Part shown: positions 15,420-24,425 of the stretch, in pieces
Layout of the letters: each line of letters opens with the position of its first letter
How positions within the stretch are numbered: position 1 is the stretch's first letter
DNA from: a virus
Strand: one strand, 5' to 3'
IMG/VR virus record: IMGVR_UViG_3300000930_000093
Span: 1 to 36,477 of that record
Length of the DNA stretch: 36,477 nt
Made by a program: the position numbers and the translations under genes
The notes under the pieces: generated by a model
The model's database searches: none
The model's input: only the letters and a program-made list of their open reading frames with translations
What the model was told of the DNA's origin: nothing

Positions 15420-17169
15420 ATTAGACGCAACAAGAATTGCATTGTCACAGGGTTTTACAGGAGCAAGTGACCCAACAGCTATATTAGATTCCATAACGAA
15501 AGGAATGAAGAGTGTTGCTACTTGGAAAAAAGGACTAGATGATGCTGACAATAAGTTAAAAACAGATACTGCTCAAAAATATAGAGATGCTGAGAAAAAG
15601 GTTTATGAAGACCTTCCGACTAATGAAACATATAAAGCTCAAGTTTTAAAAGGTTTAGATAGTTATAAGAATCGTTTGTATGACAATATGAAGATGGTTC
15701 AAAAAGGAGTTATAAATCCTAATGATAATTTAATATTTCAAGAGAACGGAAAGCAATCATTTAATATTCTTGCTGAAAGAATAAACAACTATTCAAAAGA
15801 TAGAGAAGCTTACATGAAATCAGTTAGTGGGTATACAGATGAAAAAGGAAACTTTATCAAACCAACTACAGGAAAAGGTGGAGCAGCCTTAGAGGATTTA
15901 AATTCTCAAATGGGTAATCCTGAATTTACAAAGATTTCTTTTGGACAAGATGGAATGGCTAGAATTACATTCTATGAAACTAAAATAAACGAAGCTACTA
16001 GTACTAGAGAGATAGTAAAAGATAAAGATGGAAATCCAATACCTTTAAAGGGGCTTGAAAATGTAAGTGTTTTGGCTTATGAAGGTCAAAGAAATCAAGG
16101 TGCTGGATTGCCTAGAGTTTATTTACAAGACCAAGCTAAACAAGTAACAGGCGAAGGTAGTGCGTTTAAGAATAAATATCAGCAAATGGTTGATTCAGGT
16201 GGTTTTGTAGGAAACATAGTTGATGACGCTAAGGGTAAAAGCAAAGAAGAATTTAAAACATTATTAACTAATGCTTCAAACCTTATGTCTACAACGGCAG
16301 GGCAGGCGCTAAGTATTTTATCAGACAACGGTCCTGTTGAAGAGCAGTCAATACCTCTTAATGCCAGACAGTGGGATGAGATGTCAAAATCGATAGGCAA
16401 AGATGCTATGAAAGATACAATTTCATATGATTATTATGATTTTGATTCAGGTGAAATAAAGCAAGGAGAAAAGAGTAAGTATATTAAAATGACTTTTAGT
16501 AAGAACAACACAAATGTGCCTGTGCTTACACCTGAAGATAAGTTAGCTGCGGAAAGAATTGCTCAATTTACAATTTATTCTCAATTAAGTCGTGAGGTAA
16601 AAAGAGGTGTAGATGACCCTAAAAACCAAAGAGATTTTATATCTAGTGAAAGTGATAAGAGAATTGCAGCTAATGCTGATTTACAAGCTAAAAGACTTGC
16701 AGCACAAAAGATATTATCTGACAGTAAGATTAAAGCAACTGACCCTGAATTAGAGCTAGTTGAATATAAAAGTTTTGAAGACCTTATTTTTGGAGCAGAT
16801 AAAGGAATGCTTATAACAGCAAATGATTTATTTGAAACAGCAGCGTCTAGTTCAAAATTAGGACCGTCCCTTCAAAAAGCAGTTGTTAAGACTATGGCTA
16901 AAGCTAATTCTGCAACAGGCATTGACCCTGAGATGTTTAAACTAGAATATAGTGATACGACTCTTAATGATAAAATTATACTTAGCAAAAAAGGAGCAAA
17001 TGGTAAATACAAATTCCTTTTTGAGGTAGAAGATGATGATTTAAGTCCAGGGAAAGTAAAAGATGCAATTTCCAAAGCTCTTAGCGAATATATTTTGACA
17101 CCAGAATATAAAACGTTTAATGAAAAAAGAAGATTAAAAAAAGAAGGATTAGACTACTCAACAATATAA
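15409..17169 (+). CDS. Putative internal/cargo virion protein
   Basis: The product is 586 residues, largely helical and charged. It begins MGNKLDATRIALSQGFTGAS, with a hydrophilic C-terminus ending in basic RRLKKEGLDYSTI. I see no enzyme signature, signal peptide or membrane segment. It lies between the Ala-rich 308-residue protein and the 2373-residue giant. This trio of increasing size mirrors the internal or cargo protein sets of T7-like and crAss-like podoviruses, which are ejected into the cell with the genome. The start overlaps the upstream gene by 11 bases, and I keep it because the N-terminus is uninterrupted and the spacing is typical of this module. Confidence 0.5.
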   Translation: MGNKLDATRIALSQGFTGASDPTAILDSITKGMKSVATWKKGLDDADNKLKTDTAQKYRDAEKKVYEDLPTNETYKAQVLKGLDSYKNRLYDNMKMVQKGVINPNDNLIFQENGKQSFNILAERINNYSKDREAYMKSVSGYTDEKGNFIKPTTGKGGAALEDLNSQMGNPEFTKISFGQDGMARITFYETKINEATSTREIVKDKDGNPIPLKGLENVSVLAYEGQRNQGAGLPRVYLQDQAKQVTGEGSAFKNKYQQMVDSGGFVGNIVDDAKGKSKEEFKTLLTNASNLMSTTAGQALSILSDNGPVEEQSIPLNARQWDEMSKSIGKDAMKDTISYDYYDFDSGEIKQGEKSKYIKMTFSKNNTNVPVLTPEDKLAAERIAQFTIYSQLSREVKRGVDDPKNQRDFISSESDKRIAANADLQAKRLAAQKILSDSKIKATDPELELVEYKSFEDLIFGADKGMLITANDLFETAASSSKLGPSLQKAVVKTMAKANSATGIDPEMFKLEYSDTTLNDKIILSKKGANGKYKFLFEVEDDDLSPGKVKDAISKALSEYILTPEYKTFNEKRRLKKEGLDYSTI

Positions 17170-17178
17170 AAATATATA

Positions 17179-20100
17179 ATGGATAAACAGGTACTACAAG
17201 ACTTATACGATAGAGCTACATCAAAAGGGTATCGTAAATCTATAGAAGAGTTTGAGCAATTAATAGGTTCTAACCAAGAAGTTTTAAATGACAATTTTGA
17301 GTATGTCCAGTCTAAAGGATACAGAAAAGATATTTCAGAGTTTTCGAAATTAGTAGGTTTTGGTGAAAAAAAAAATCCAATCGTTACTCCTTCAGATGGG
17401 GAAGAGGTTCTTACGGAGTCCACTACAGAAACGGAAACACCGCTTGGGTCTTCGGATGGTTTAAAGGTAGTAGTAGAAAAGCCTGAGGTAGTAGTAGAAA
17501 AGCCTGAGATAGTAGTAGACTATCTTCAAGATGATTTTGATGTTTTAAAAAACATATCTAGTTCTTCAACAGAAGAAGGTTTTGAAACTGCAAATTCTAT
17601 GAGGGCTAGAGTTATGAGACAGAATACTGTTGAAATAAATCCTGAGACAAAGAAAAAAATACTTTCCGATTACAATATTCAAAAAGCTATTGAGAATGAT
17701 ATAATTGACGAGTCATTAGTTGATAGTGCTTTAAAAGGAAATAAAAAGTCCATTGAAAAGTTACAGCAATTAGCTAAAAAAACTCCTGAAGAATATAAAA
17801 AATTAATAACTGAAGGCCGTTTAGATAAACCATATGCTTATCAAGAAGGTTCTGATTTAGTTGAGTTTAAATCCAATCCTGAAGATAAATTAAAAAAACT
17901 AGAAGCTATTCAGGCTGTAAAGTCTTTTGATGATGAAACCAAAAAACTAGTAGAAGCAAATCCACAGGCTAATGAAGATGAATTATATGCTATAATGAAT
18001 CGAGAAGGTGGTCCTAGTGATGAGCAATACGAATTAGCTGAAGATAATTCTATTCCTACAGGATTTGAGGATACTGATGTGTCAAGAATGTATAATGTTC
18101 AGAGTCTTAGAAAAATAAAAGGATTTAACATAAAGGACTTTGACGGTTATTTAAATGAGCAAGGATACAAAGAAGAATATTTAAGACTTTTAGATGATGA
18201 GACCATTGCTGAAGACGGAAGGTCAATTGATTATAGTGGAGGATACAATCCATCACTTGCATCTGAAAGAGTAAAATTACAATTCTTAACAAATTACATA
18301 AACAATCAAGTAGAAAGAAATGTTGAATCTCAAGTTTTAAAATATCAGCTAGACAATGAAGGACGACATCCATCTTTTGATGATGTAGAGTTATCTTTTT
18401 CATCAGGTGTTGATTCTAAAGAATTGACTTCTTATATTGAAGACGAGTTTCCAATAATGACATCTAAGCTAAAAGAAAGAGATGTTAAGAACCAAGAGCT
18501 TTATCAAGCTATGAAAAGCGGTGAAATAAAAGGTGGTGGTCAAGCTTTTAAGCAGGGATGGAGGTCAATAACAGACAGGATAAATAGTTTTAGTGCAGGT
18601 GTGTATGACCTTGTTGGAGCAGATAGCATAGCTGATGAGGTAAGAATGAATCAAGCTCAGACCGAACTAGAGAGAGAAGATTTCATGAGATATACTTACG
18701 CAAGTGGTAAAGAGTCAAATGTAGATGGAACAAGTTATTTAATAGATGACAACGGTCAAATATATGATACTGATTTAGGTTTAAGAGTGACAAATGTTTT
18801 ATCACCTAGAGAAGCTAAACGAATACAAACTGAAGTAGGTAAGTATGGAAACAAAACATCTACATTTTCTGCTACAGGTACTGCGATTCAAGGAACAGGT
18901 ATTGCTGCTGATATGTTATTGCAAATAGCCTTAACTAAAGGCGTAGGGACATTTGGAAAAGGAGTAAGCGCAGGCTTGTCTTTAACTGATAAAGGAAGTA
19001 GGGTTGTTGGCTTTATGTCTAAAATACCTATGAAAGCAACTACAGCGTCTGCTATGGTTGCTCAAGGTACTTTGTTTGCAACTAACTTATCTGAACAATC
19101 TTATAAACAGGCTTTGGATAACGGTTTGTCAATTGAAAAAGCACAAGAAGTTCAATCTATTGCAGGATCTCAAGGTCTTGCTTTAGGGGTTCTAACAGCC
19201 CCTATATCTACGCAAACAGTTGCAATGGATAAAATATTTGGGAAAAGCGCAAACAATGCTCTTGTTAGTGGAGCTTTAAAGGCTTACGAAAAAGCAGGTG
19301 CTAAAGGAGCTAAAGCGTATTGGGCTAGAGCTAGACAAAAAGCATCGGTTTATCTGCAAGCTTCTGGGCAGGAAGTGATTCAGGAAAACATACAGCAAGT
19401 TGGACAATCTTATGTTATTGGTAAAAATGTAAATGAGATTGCAGGGAAAGAAATAATGGCAAATACTATTAGTGGTGATGAGTTTATTAATACCACTATA
19501 TTATCTGCTGCTGCAGGATTTTTTATGCCTTTTGGAGGGCAATTAGTTTCTAATGCAAGAACAAAAATAAATAAAATATATAAGCCAGGAGAGGCTGCTA
19601 TAGATAAAATGAACGCTTTATATACTTTGTCTGTAGATGTAGACAAAACAACTGAACTTTTAAATAGTCAAGTAACTAAAGGATTATATACGGAAGAGCA
19701 AGTTAAAAATATATTATCAGACATTGATGTTTATAGAAAGACTATCAACAGTATTCCTAACAATTTAAGTCCTGAAACAGCCTTGAATGTAATGAATGAT
19801 ATTCAAGAAATAAAAAAACAAGAAGAATTAAAGAAACAACTTGATCCTTCTTTTCATCAAAATATAGATGAAAAAATACTGAGCTTAAGAAATAATATAA
19901 TTAAAAAAACAAACTTTGATTATTTAGATAATAATGCTAAGGTTAAGCTAAAAGATGCTGCTATTAAAGAGCTTACTACTGAAGCTCAAGAAAGAGGTGA
20001 AAAAGAATTTACAATTGATAATAGTCAAGCCACTTATAGAGCAATAGAAAACTTTAATAATTTAACTCAAGAGGAGCAATTAGAACTTGCTAAAATTAAA

Positions 20101-23100
20101 ATTAAAACAGATAAAGATGCCATTTCAGAGCCAAGCACAGAGAAGCAAGTGTTACCAGATGATGCAGGAAGCCAAGAAGAGGGGGGAGACTCCAAAGTGG
20201 GACTGCAGCAAGTGGGAGAAGGAGACACTCAGCAAGTCACTACCGACACGCAAGTCGAAGAAGGTGACACGAAAACCGACCAAACTAGCGACACGACTAC
20301 GCAGACAGATACTGAACAAGTAACTCAACCTACCTCAACAGAGGAAGGTATGAGTGTGAACAAGGAAAATAAGATTGAGTCATTTGCTAATAGATTGGTA
20401 GATGGTGAATCTACTCAGGAGTTTGGTGATGAAGCTCAACAGTTTTATGCAGAGAATCAATCAGCTATAGATGAGTTGGTTATACAGAAAAGAAAAGATG
20501 TTCCTAAGAATGAATCTAAAACAAGAAGACTAGCTACAAAAATAGCTAATGGAGACACTAACTTTTCAAATGAGCAGATAGATTTATACGCTTCAAATGA
20601 AGCAGATGTAAAAGCTGAGGTGGAAGCTATTGCTAAAACCAATAGTCAGACTGTAACGGCTGATACATATAAAGGTATTTTAAAATCTATAAAGAGTACA
20701 ACTAGAACTGATAAAGCGAAGCAGGAGGGAGAGAATGCTCAACGTAAAAGATTTTGGAAGTCTTGGAATAAATCATCTAGAGAAACTAAGAAGGATTTAA
20801 AGACTAAAAGAAAAGAGCTTAATAACCAGATTAAGGCTTATGCTAAAGGTAAAAAAGGAACTATTAGTTCAGCGCAAACAAAAGCTATTATAAATAAAGT
20901 TAACAGCATAAACCTTGACAATGAATTAAAAGTACAAGAGTTAATAGATTACTCAGAGAAAGTTTTTAATGATGCTGATTATGTTATTAAAGAAAAAACA
21001 GCTATTAAACTTAATGAGGATATAACTAAGAAGCTTAACTCTGGAGACTTTGGTCTTAATACAGATTTGAATACACGATTGTCAAATATTTTAAACACCC
21101 CTATTGGTAATCTTACCTCTGAAAACATAGATGCTTATAATGATTTTCTAAAAAAAGTTAAAACTTATAAAAAAAATAAAACACTATTAGCTCCATTAGT
21201 ATTAGAAGCTCAAAATTTATTTGACTCCTTGTATATAGAAACACCTGAAGTTAATGAAGAGGTAGAAGTTAAAGAGACTAAGAAATTAGAAAATATAGTT
21301 GATAAAATAATTGACCCAGAAGTTTCAGGAGAAACTCTACTTAAAGATAATATTGAGTTTATTGAAAATGATTTAGGAAAGCTAGATTCATTTGCGTTAG
21401 AAACTCTTATAGAAAAAATTAATGCAGCCGAAACGGATGAGAATACTGACATAGTTCAGTCTGCTAATGAGTATGCTAAAAACAGACAGAAGGTTTTAAA
21501 TAATATAAAGTCAAGGTCTAAAGGAATTACTTTAAAAAACTTAGACAATACAACAAGAGAAGCAGGTGATGTTGATGTTTACAAAAACATAAAAGATTCT
21601 GATATAGTTGGATTAACAGGTAATCAACTAATGGAATTAGAATTCCACCTTGAAAATATAAACGAAGGTTTTTATACTCATGCTGCAAACAAACTTGGAC
21701 AATCTATAAATAGCAGGGCGCAAGACATGATGCCTGTTATTATGAAGTATGGTACTAAAAAGCACAAGGCGGCTATGGCTAAAACTATGATTGCATCTAC
21801 GGTAAAAAACTTAGCAACTAATAGAGGCGTAGCTGCGGAAATGATGAGGTCAAATCCACTATCTGTTATTGATAATGTGTTTGGCAATTATAAAAATCAA
21901 ACAATACGAAACAATACATTTACACCCATAGCTACTAAATATGTTGAGTTTAAATCTTGGGCAGGAAGGCTTACGGATAAGCTTGATGCTGTAGAGAAGA
22001 TTTTAGCACCATCTTTAAATGAAAGTATAAACAAGGCCATAGAGAGACAATTTGAGGTTACAGCGTACTTATTAGCATTAGAGTCTGAAAGTAACCCAGG
22101 GGTTAAGGGAGTTGATACAGCGAATAGTTTTATAGATGCTGTTATTAAAAAATATAATAAAGACCCTAATAAAAGTAAATATAATAAAACAGATATTGAA
22201 GCTTTAGAAGCTATTAAAGAAAAATATAGTGAGAATGGTGTTGTTACAACTAAAAAAATGGATGAGTCTTTGTCTCCCAAGGTAAAGAAAGCCATTAATA
22301 TAATGCGTGATGTTTACGGTTCGTTGTCAGACAAACAAGCTTATGTTACAACTATTGTAAGAGGAAACAAATTAGACTTGTTGAATAACTACGTACACCA
22401 TAAAATGGATGTAGATAAGGAAGGTTTTTTACAAAACAGTGATGCAAATGATGCTCAACTAAAAGAGCAAATAAATTATTTTAACAAAGCTAGTACTAAG
22501 TCAAAAACATCAATAAGCAGAACAGGAATAAGTAATAATAAATCAATAGACTTTAGTCCTGTATCGACAGCACTTAGGGCGTTAAGAGCCGTAGGTATGG
22601 ATTATTATTTAACTAATGAAATTCAAACACAAAGAAAAGCATTAAATGAATTAACTAAAATAACAGAAAGAAATACAGACAGGAAAGAAGTTGTTCAGGC
22701 TACTAAAGATTTACAAGATGTGTATAATGAGTCTATAGATAATGTTATTGGCTCTAACTTTAGTACCGATGTGGTTGGCGGTAAGTATATGGATATAGCA
22801 AAGAGAATAGGTTATTACGGAACATTAGCTTCTATTCCTAGAGCAGCAGCTGAACTTGGTTCTAACTTGGCTTTTGCAGTTTTAGATAGTCCTCTAGCTA
22901 CAATGGATGGAATGAGTAAGTACGGTAAGCTAGGATTTGCGCAAAACGGATTATCTTTTGTTGAGGCTGTTAAAGCTACATCTCTTACTAAATTATACAA
23001 TTCTGAAATACTATCAGGTTCTAAAACAGAACAAGGTGGTGTTGTTAGAAATAAGAAAAACAGCAAAAGATCTAAAGAAACTAAGGCAGGAGAGGCAACG

Positions 23101-24300
23101 GAGTATGTTGGTAGGTTTACTTCTCAAGGAGCTAAAGGAATTGAATTTATAGCAGATAACTTATTAAGTACTCCTGATAAAATGATTTCAAGACCTTTGT
23201 TTTTTGGTACATTTGGTAGAAGTTTTAAAGCTTCAACAGGTCAAGAAATGGATGTAAATAAGATATCAGAAAATGACCAAGAGTATATGGAAAAATATGC
23301 TGATGCTATTAAAGAAGCTACTATTGCAGCTGATAAGGCAGTAACCCAAGCAGCAACTTCTAATGACCCATTTAGTTCTGTGTTAAAGAATCAATTAAAA
23401 TCAGGCCCAGGTAATGCTAGTCTGAATACTTATAGAACAATAAATTCATACATGGCTAGATTTTCTATTAATGAATACGCTACAGCTAGGCAAGCAGTTG
23501 CATCTATGGTGGGGCAAGGAGACCTATCACCAATACAAGGAGCTGCACAATTAACAGCAGTACTGACAAGAATGAGTTTGTACGTTCTTTCATATAAATT
23601 CTTTACATCACTATGGCAATCAATGCTAGGTATTGATGATGAAGATGAGGTGGATTACGAAGAGTTAGCTGTAAGGCAAGCAGTTGGTGCAGGCGTATCT
23701 TTAATAACGAGAGGGGTTTCAGGCAATGTACCTATGATTTTGCCTAATGCGATTATAGAGGAATTAAATAAAGAGTATGGAGAAGAACTTGGATTATGGA
23801 CAAGCGAAGGTGATGAAGGATATAATCCATATAAACACTCATTAATTTTTTCCACTGTTAATACATCTAATATAGAAAGAAAAGGAGCAGAGGCTGCATT
23901 GATAAATGTTTTATCCGGCCCTATAGCAAATCAGGTAAATGCAAGTCTAAGGGTAGTTAATTTATTAGCAAAGATGAAGAGTGATGACCCTAATATATCT
24001 AGTAAAGCATACGAACAATTTCTTTCTGAAAGAACAGCTATAGAAATGCTTAATATTCCTGGAGCAGTTCCTTTCTACAAAGACCTTAGAAGATATTTTA
24101 TGGCTAAAGATTGGTCTAAAGTAAAAGCTGAAAAGAATAAACCGAAACCTTTAACATATAAAGAGATGTTAAAGTTTGACCCAATAGGTGCAGCAAAATT
24201 AAAAAAACAAAAAGATAGGTTAAAAAAAGACCCTAGATTTATTCAACAGAAAAGATTAATAGATAAAATAAAAAGACGAAATAAAAAGATGAAGAACTAA
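17179..24300 (+). CDS. Giant internal/ejection-type virion protein
   Basis: The product is 2373 residues, one fifth of the window. The N-terminus has two 22-residue repeats spaced by 30, LYDRATSKGYRKSIEEFEQL (9-28) and FEYVQSKGYRKDISEFSKLV (40-59), a motif I know from the N-termini of other giant Bacteroidota phage proteins and which may target the protein to the capsid interior. A VVVEKPE repeat follows (~97-114). Weakly hydrophobic Gly/Ala stretches occur near 565-600 and 765-785. Residues ~980-1050 are an acidic Thr/Gln/Glu-rich linker, exactly where a second gene is encoded in the +1 frame. The rest is helical. I see no lytic transglycosylase, protease or polymerase motif. Likely ejected with DNA as in T7 gp16-like systems. 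Confidence 0.6.
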   Translation: MDKQVLQDLYDRATSKGYRKSIEEFEQLIGSNQEVLNDNFEYVQSKGYRKDISEFSKLVGFGEKKNPIVTPSDGEEVLTESTTETETPLGSSDGLKVVVEKPEVVVEKPEIVVDYLQDDFDVLKNISSSSTEEGFETANSMRARVMRQNTVEINPETKKKILSDYNIQKAIENDIIDESLVDSALKGNKKSIEKLQQLAKKTPEEYKKLITEGRLDKPYAYQEGSDLVEFKSNPEDKLKKLEAIQAVKSFDDETKKLVEANPQANEDELYAIMNREGGPSDEQYELAEDNSIPTGFEDTDVSRMYNVQSLRKIKGFNIKDFDGYLNEQGYKEEYLRLLDDETIAEDGRSIDYSGGYNPSLASERVKLQFLTNYINNQVERNVESQVLKYQLDNEGRHPSFDDVELSFSSGVDSKELTSYIEDEFPIMTSKLKERDVKNQELYQAMKSGEIKGGGQAFKQGWRSITDRINSFSAGVYDLVGADSIADEVRMNQAQTELEREDFMRYTYASGKESNVDGTSYLIDDNGQIYDTDLGLRVTNVLSPREAKRIQTEVGKYGNKTSTFSATGTAIQGTGIAADMLLQIALTKGVGTFGKGVSAGLSLTDKGSRVVGFMSKIPMKATTASAMVAQGTLFATNLSEQSYKQALDNGLSIEKAQEVQSIAGSQGLALGVLTAPISTQTVAMDKIFGKSANNALVSGALKAYEKAGAKGAKAYWARARQKASVYLQASGQEVIQENIQQVGQSYVIGKNVNEIAGKEIMANTISGDEFINTTILSAAAGFFMPFGGQLVSNARTKINKIYKPGEAAIDKMNALYTLSVDVDKTTELLNSQVTKGLYTEEQVKNILSDIDVYRKTINSIPNNLSPETALNVMNDIQEIKKQEELKKQLDPSFHQNIDEKILSLRNNIIKKTNFDYLDNNAKVKLKDAAIKELTTEAQERGEKEFTIDNSQATYRAIENFNNLTQEEQLELAKIKIKTDKDAISEPSTEKQVLPDDAGSQEEGGDSKVGLQQVGEGDTQQVTTDTQVEEGDTKTDQTSDTTTQTDTEQVTQPTSTEEGMSVNKENKIESFANRLVDGESTQEFGDEAQQFYAENQSAIDELVIQKRKDVPKNESKTRRLATKIANGDTNFSNEQIDLYASNEADVKAEVEAIAKTNSQTVTADTYKGILKSIKSTTRTDKAKQEGENAQRKRFWKSWNKSSRETKKDLKTKRKELNNQIKAYAKGKKGTISSAQTKAIINKVNSINLDNELKVQELIDYSEKVFNDADYVIKEKTAIKLNEDITKKLNSGDFGLNTDLNTRLSNILNTPIGNLTSENIDAYNDFLKKVKTYKKNKTLLAPLVLEAQNLFDSLYIETPEVNEEVEVKETKKLENIVDKIIDPEVSGETLLKDNIEFIENDLGKLDSFALETLIEKINAAETDENTDIVQSANEYAKNRQKVLNNIKSRSKGITLKNLDNTTREAGDVDVYKNIKDSDIVGLTGNQLMELEFHLENINEGFYTHAANKLGQSINSRAQDMMPVIMKYGTKKHKAAMAKTMIASTVKNLATNRGVAAEMMRSNPLSVIDNVFGNYKNQTIRNNTFTPIATKYVEFKSWAGRLTDKLDAVEKILAPSLNESINKAIERQFEVTAYLLALESESNPGVKGVDTANSFIDAVIKKYNKDPNKSKYNKTDIEALEAIKEKYSENGVVTTKKMDESLSPKVKKAINIMRDVYGSLSDKQAYVTTIVRGNKLDLLNNYVHHKMDVDKEGFLQNSDANDAQLKEQINYFNKASTKSKTSISRTGISNNKSIDFSPVSTALRALRAVGMDYYLTNEIQTQRKALNELTKITERNTDRKEVVQATKDLQDVYNESIDNVIGSNFSTDVVGGKYMDIAKRIGYYGTLASIPRAAAELGSNLAFAVLDSPLATMDGMSKYGKLGFAQNGLSFVEAVKATSLTKLYNSEILSGSKTEQGGVVRNKKNSKRSKETKAGEATEYVGRFTSQGAKGIEFIADNLLSTPDKMISRPLFFGTFGRSFKASTGQEMDVNKISENDQEYMEKYADAIKEATIAADKAVTQAATSNDPFSSVLKNQLKSGPGNASLNTYRTINSYMARFSINEYATARQAVASMVGQGDLSPIQGAAQLTAVLTRMSLYVLSYKFFTSLWQSMLGIDDEDEVDYEELAVRQAVGAGVSLITRGVSGNVPMILPNAIIEELNKEYGEELGLWTSEGDEGYNPYKHSLIFSTVNTSNIERKGAEAALINVLSGPIANQVNASLRVVNLLAKMKSDDPNISSKAYEQFLSERTAIEMLNIPGAVPFYKDLRRYFMAKDWSKVKAEKNKPKPLTYKEMLKFDPIGAAKLKKQKDRLKKDPRFIQQKRLIDKIKRRNKKMKN
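17467..17520 (+). repeat. 21-bp direct repeat encoding VVVEKPE
   Basis: Two identical 21-base units lie at 17467-17487 and 17488-17508, followed by a partial third (17509-17520). They encode VVVEKPE VVVEKPE IVVDY in the N-terminal linker of the giant protein. The repeat is in frame, so unit gain or loss would not break the gene. Confidence 0.9.
20117..20323 (+). CDS. Small phage protein gene nested in the giant gene (+1 frame)
   Basis: The product is 68 residues and is read in the +1 frame entirely inside the 2373-codon gene. It begins MPFQSQAQRSKCYQMM, continues GETPKWDCSKWEKETLSKSL, and ends in a basic tail. This matches the layout of a widespread small phage family: MPFxSxAQRxxCY, then a DCxxWxxxT segment, then LPxRK. 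The match is from memory and needs a search. The ATG at 20117 is preceded by an A-rich stretch (AAAATTAAAACAGATAAAG), like other starts here. The ATG at 20087 would add ten Lys/Leu-rich residues not typical of the family. Base composition changes over 20150-20320 (more G and C), where the giant protein has only an acidic linker. Function unknown; Cys and basic residues could suggest nucleic-acid or metal binding. Confidence 0.7.
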   Translation: MPFQSQAQRSKCYQMMQEAKKRGETPKWDCSKWEKETLSKSLPTRKSKKVTRKPTKLATRLRRQILNK

Positions 24301-24410
24301 TTTTTAACTTTTTTTTCATCAAGCATTTGCTGAAGCTTTCGTATCAGCTTATAGTTTGGTCTTTCTTTTAATTTTTCTTTAAGGATTTGATCGGTGACAA
24401 TTGATTTCAT
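24297..24410 (-). CDS. Small Lys-rich protein, 37 residues
   Basis: Reading leftwards from ATG at 24410, the product begins MKSIVTDQILKEKLKERPNY and ends in QQMLDEKKVKN. It is charged and helical. The leader AAATTAAATCAA directly before the ATG is like those before the genes at 2786 and 5418, which supports it as real. It is the last gene of the leftward module, and its stop overlaps the stop of the giant rightward gene by four bases, tail to tail. No function recognised. Confidence 0.5.
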   Translation of the reverse strand: MKSIVTDQILKEKLKERPNYKLIRKLQQMLDEKKVKN

Positions 24411-24425
24411 TTGATTTAATTTAGA

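Noticed and set aside
17467-17520. Closely spaced repeats that might suggest a CRISPR array
   Set aside because: The units are directly adjacent, in frame with a protein linker and have no spacers.
22937-23152. A 71-codon plus-strand frame inside the giant gene
   Set aside because: It is Leu/Lys-rich with no family resemblance, no leader and no composition change, unlike the nested gene at 20117. It looks like a shadow frame.
24330-24352. AAGCT-TTCGTATC-AGCTT hairpin as a terminator for the converging modules
   Set aside because: The stem is only 5 bp, lies within the 37-codon gene and is not followed by a T tract on either strand.
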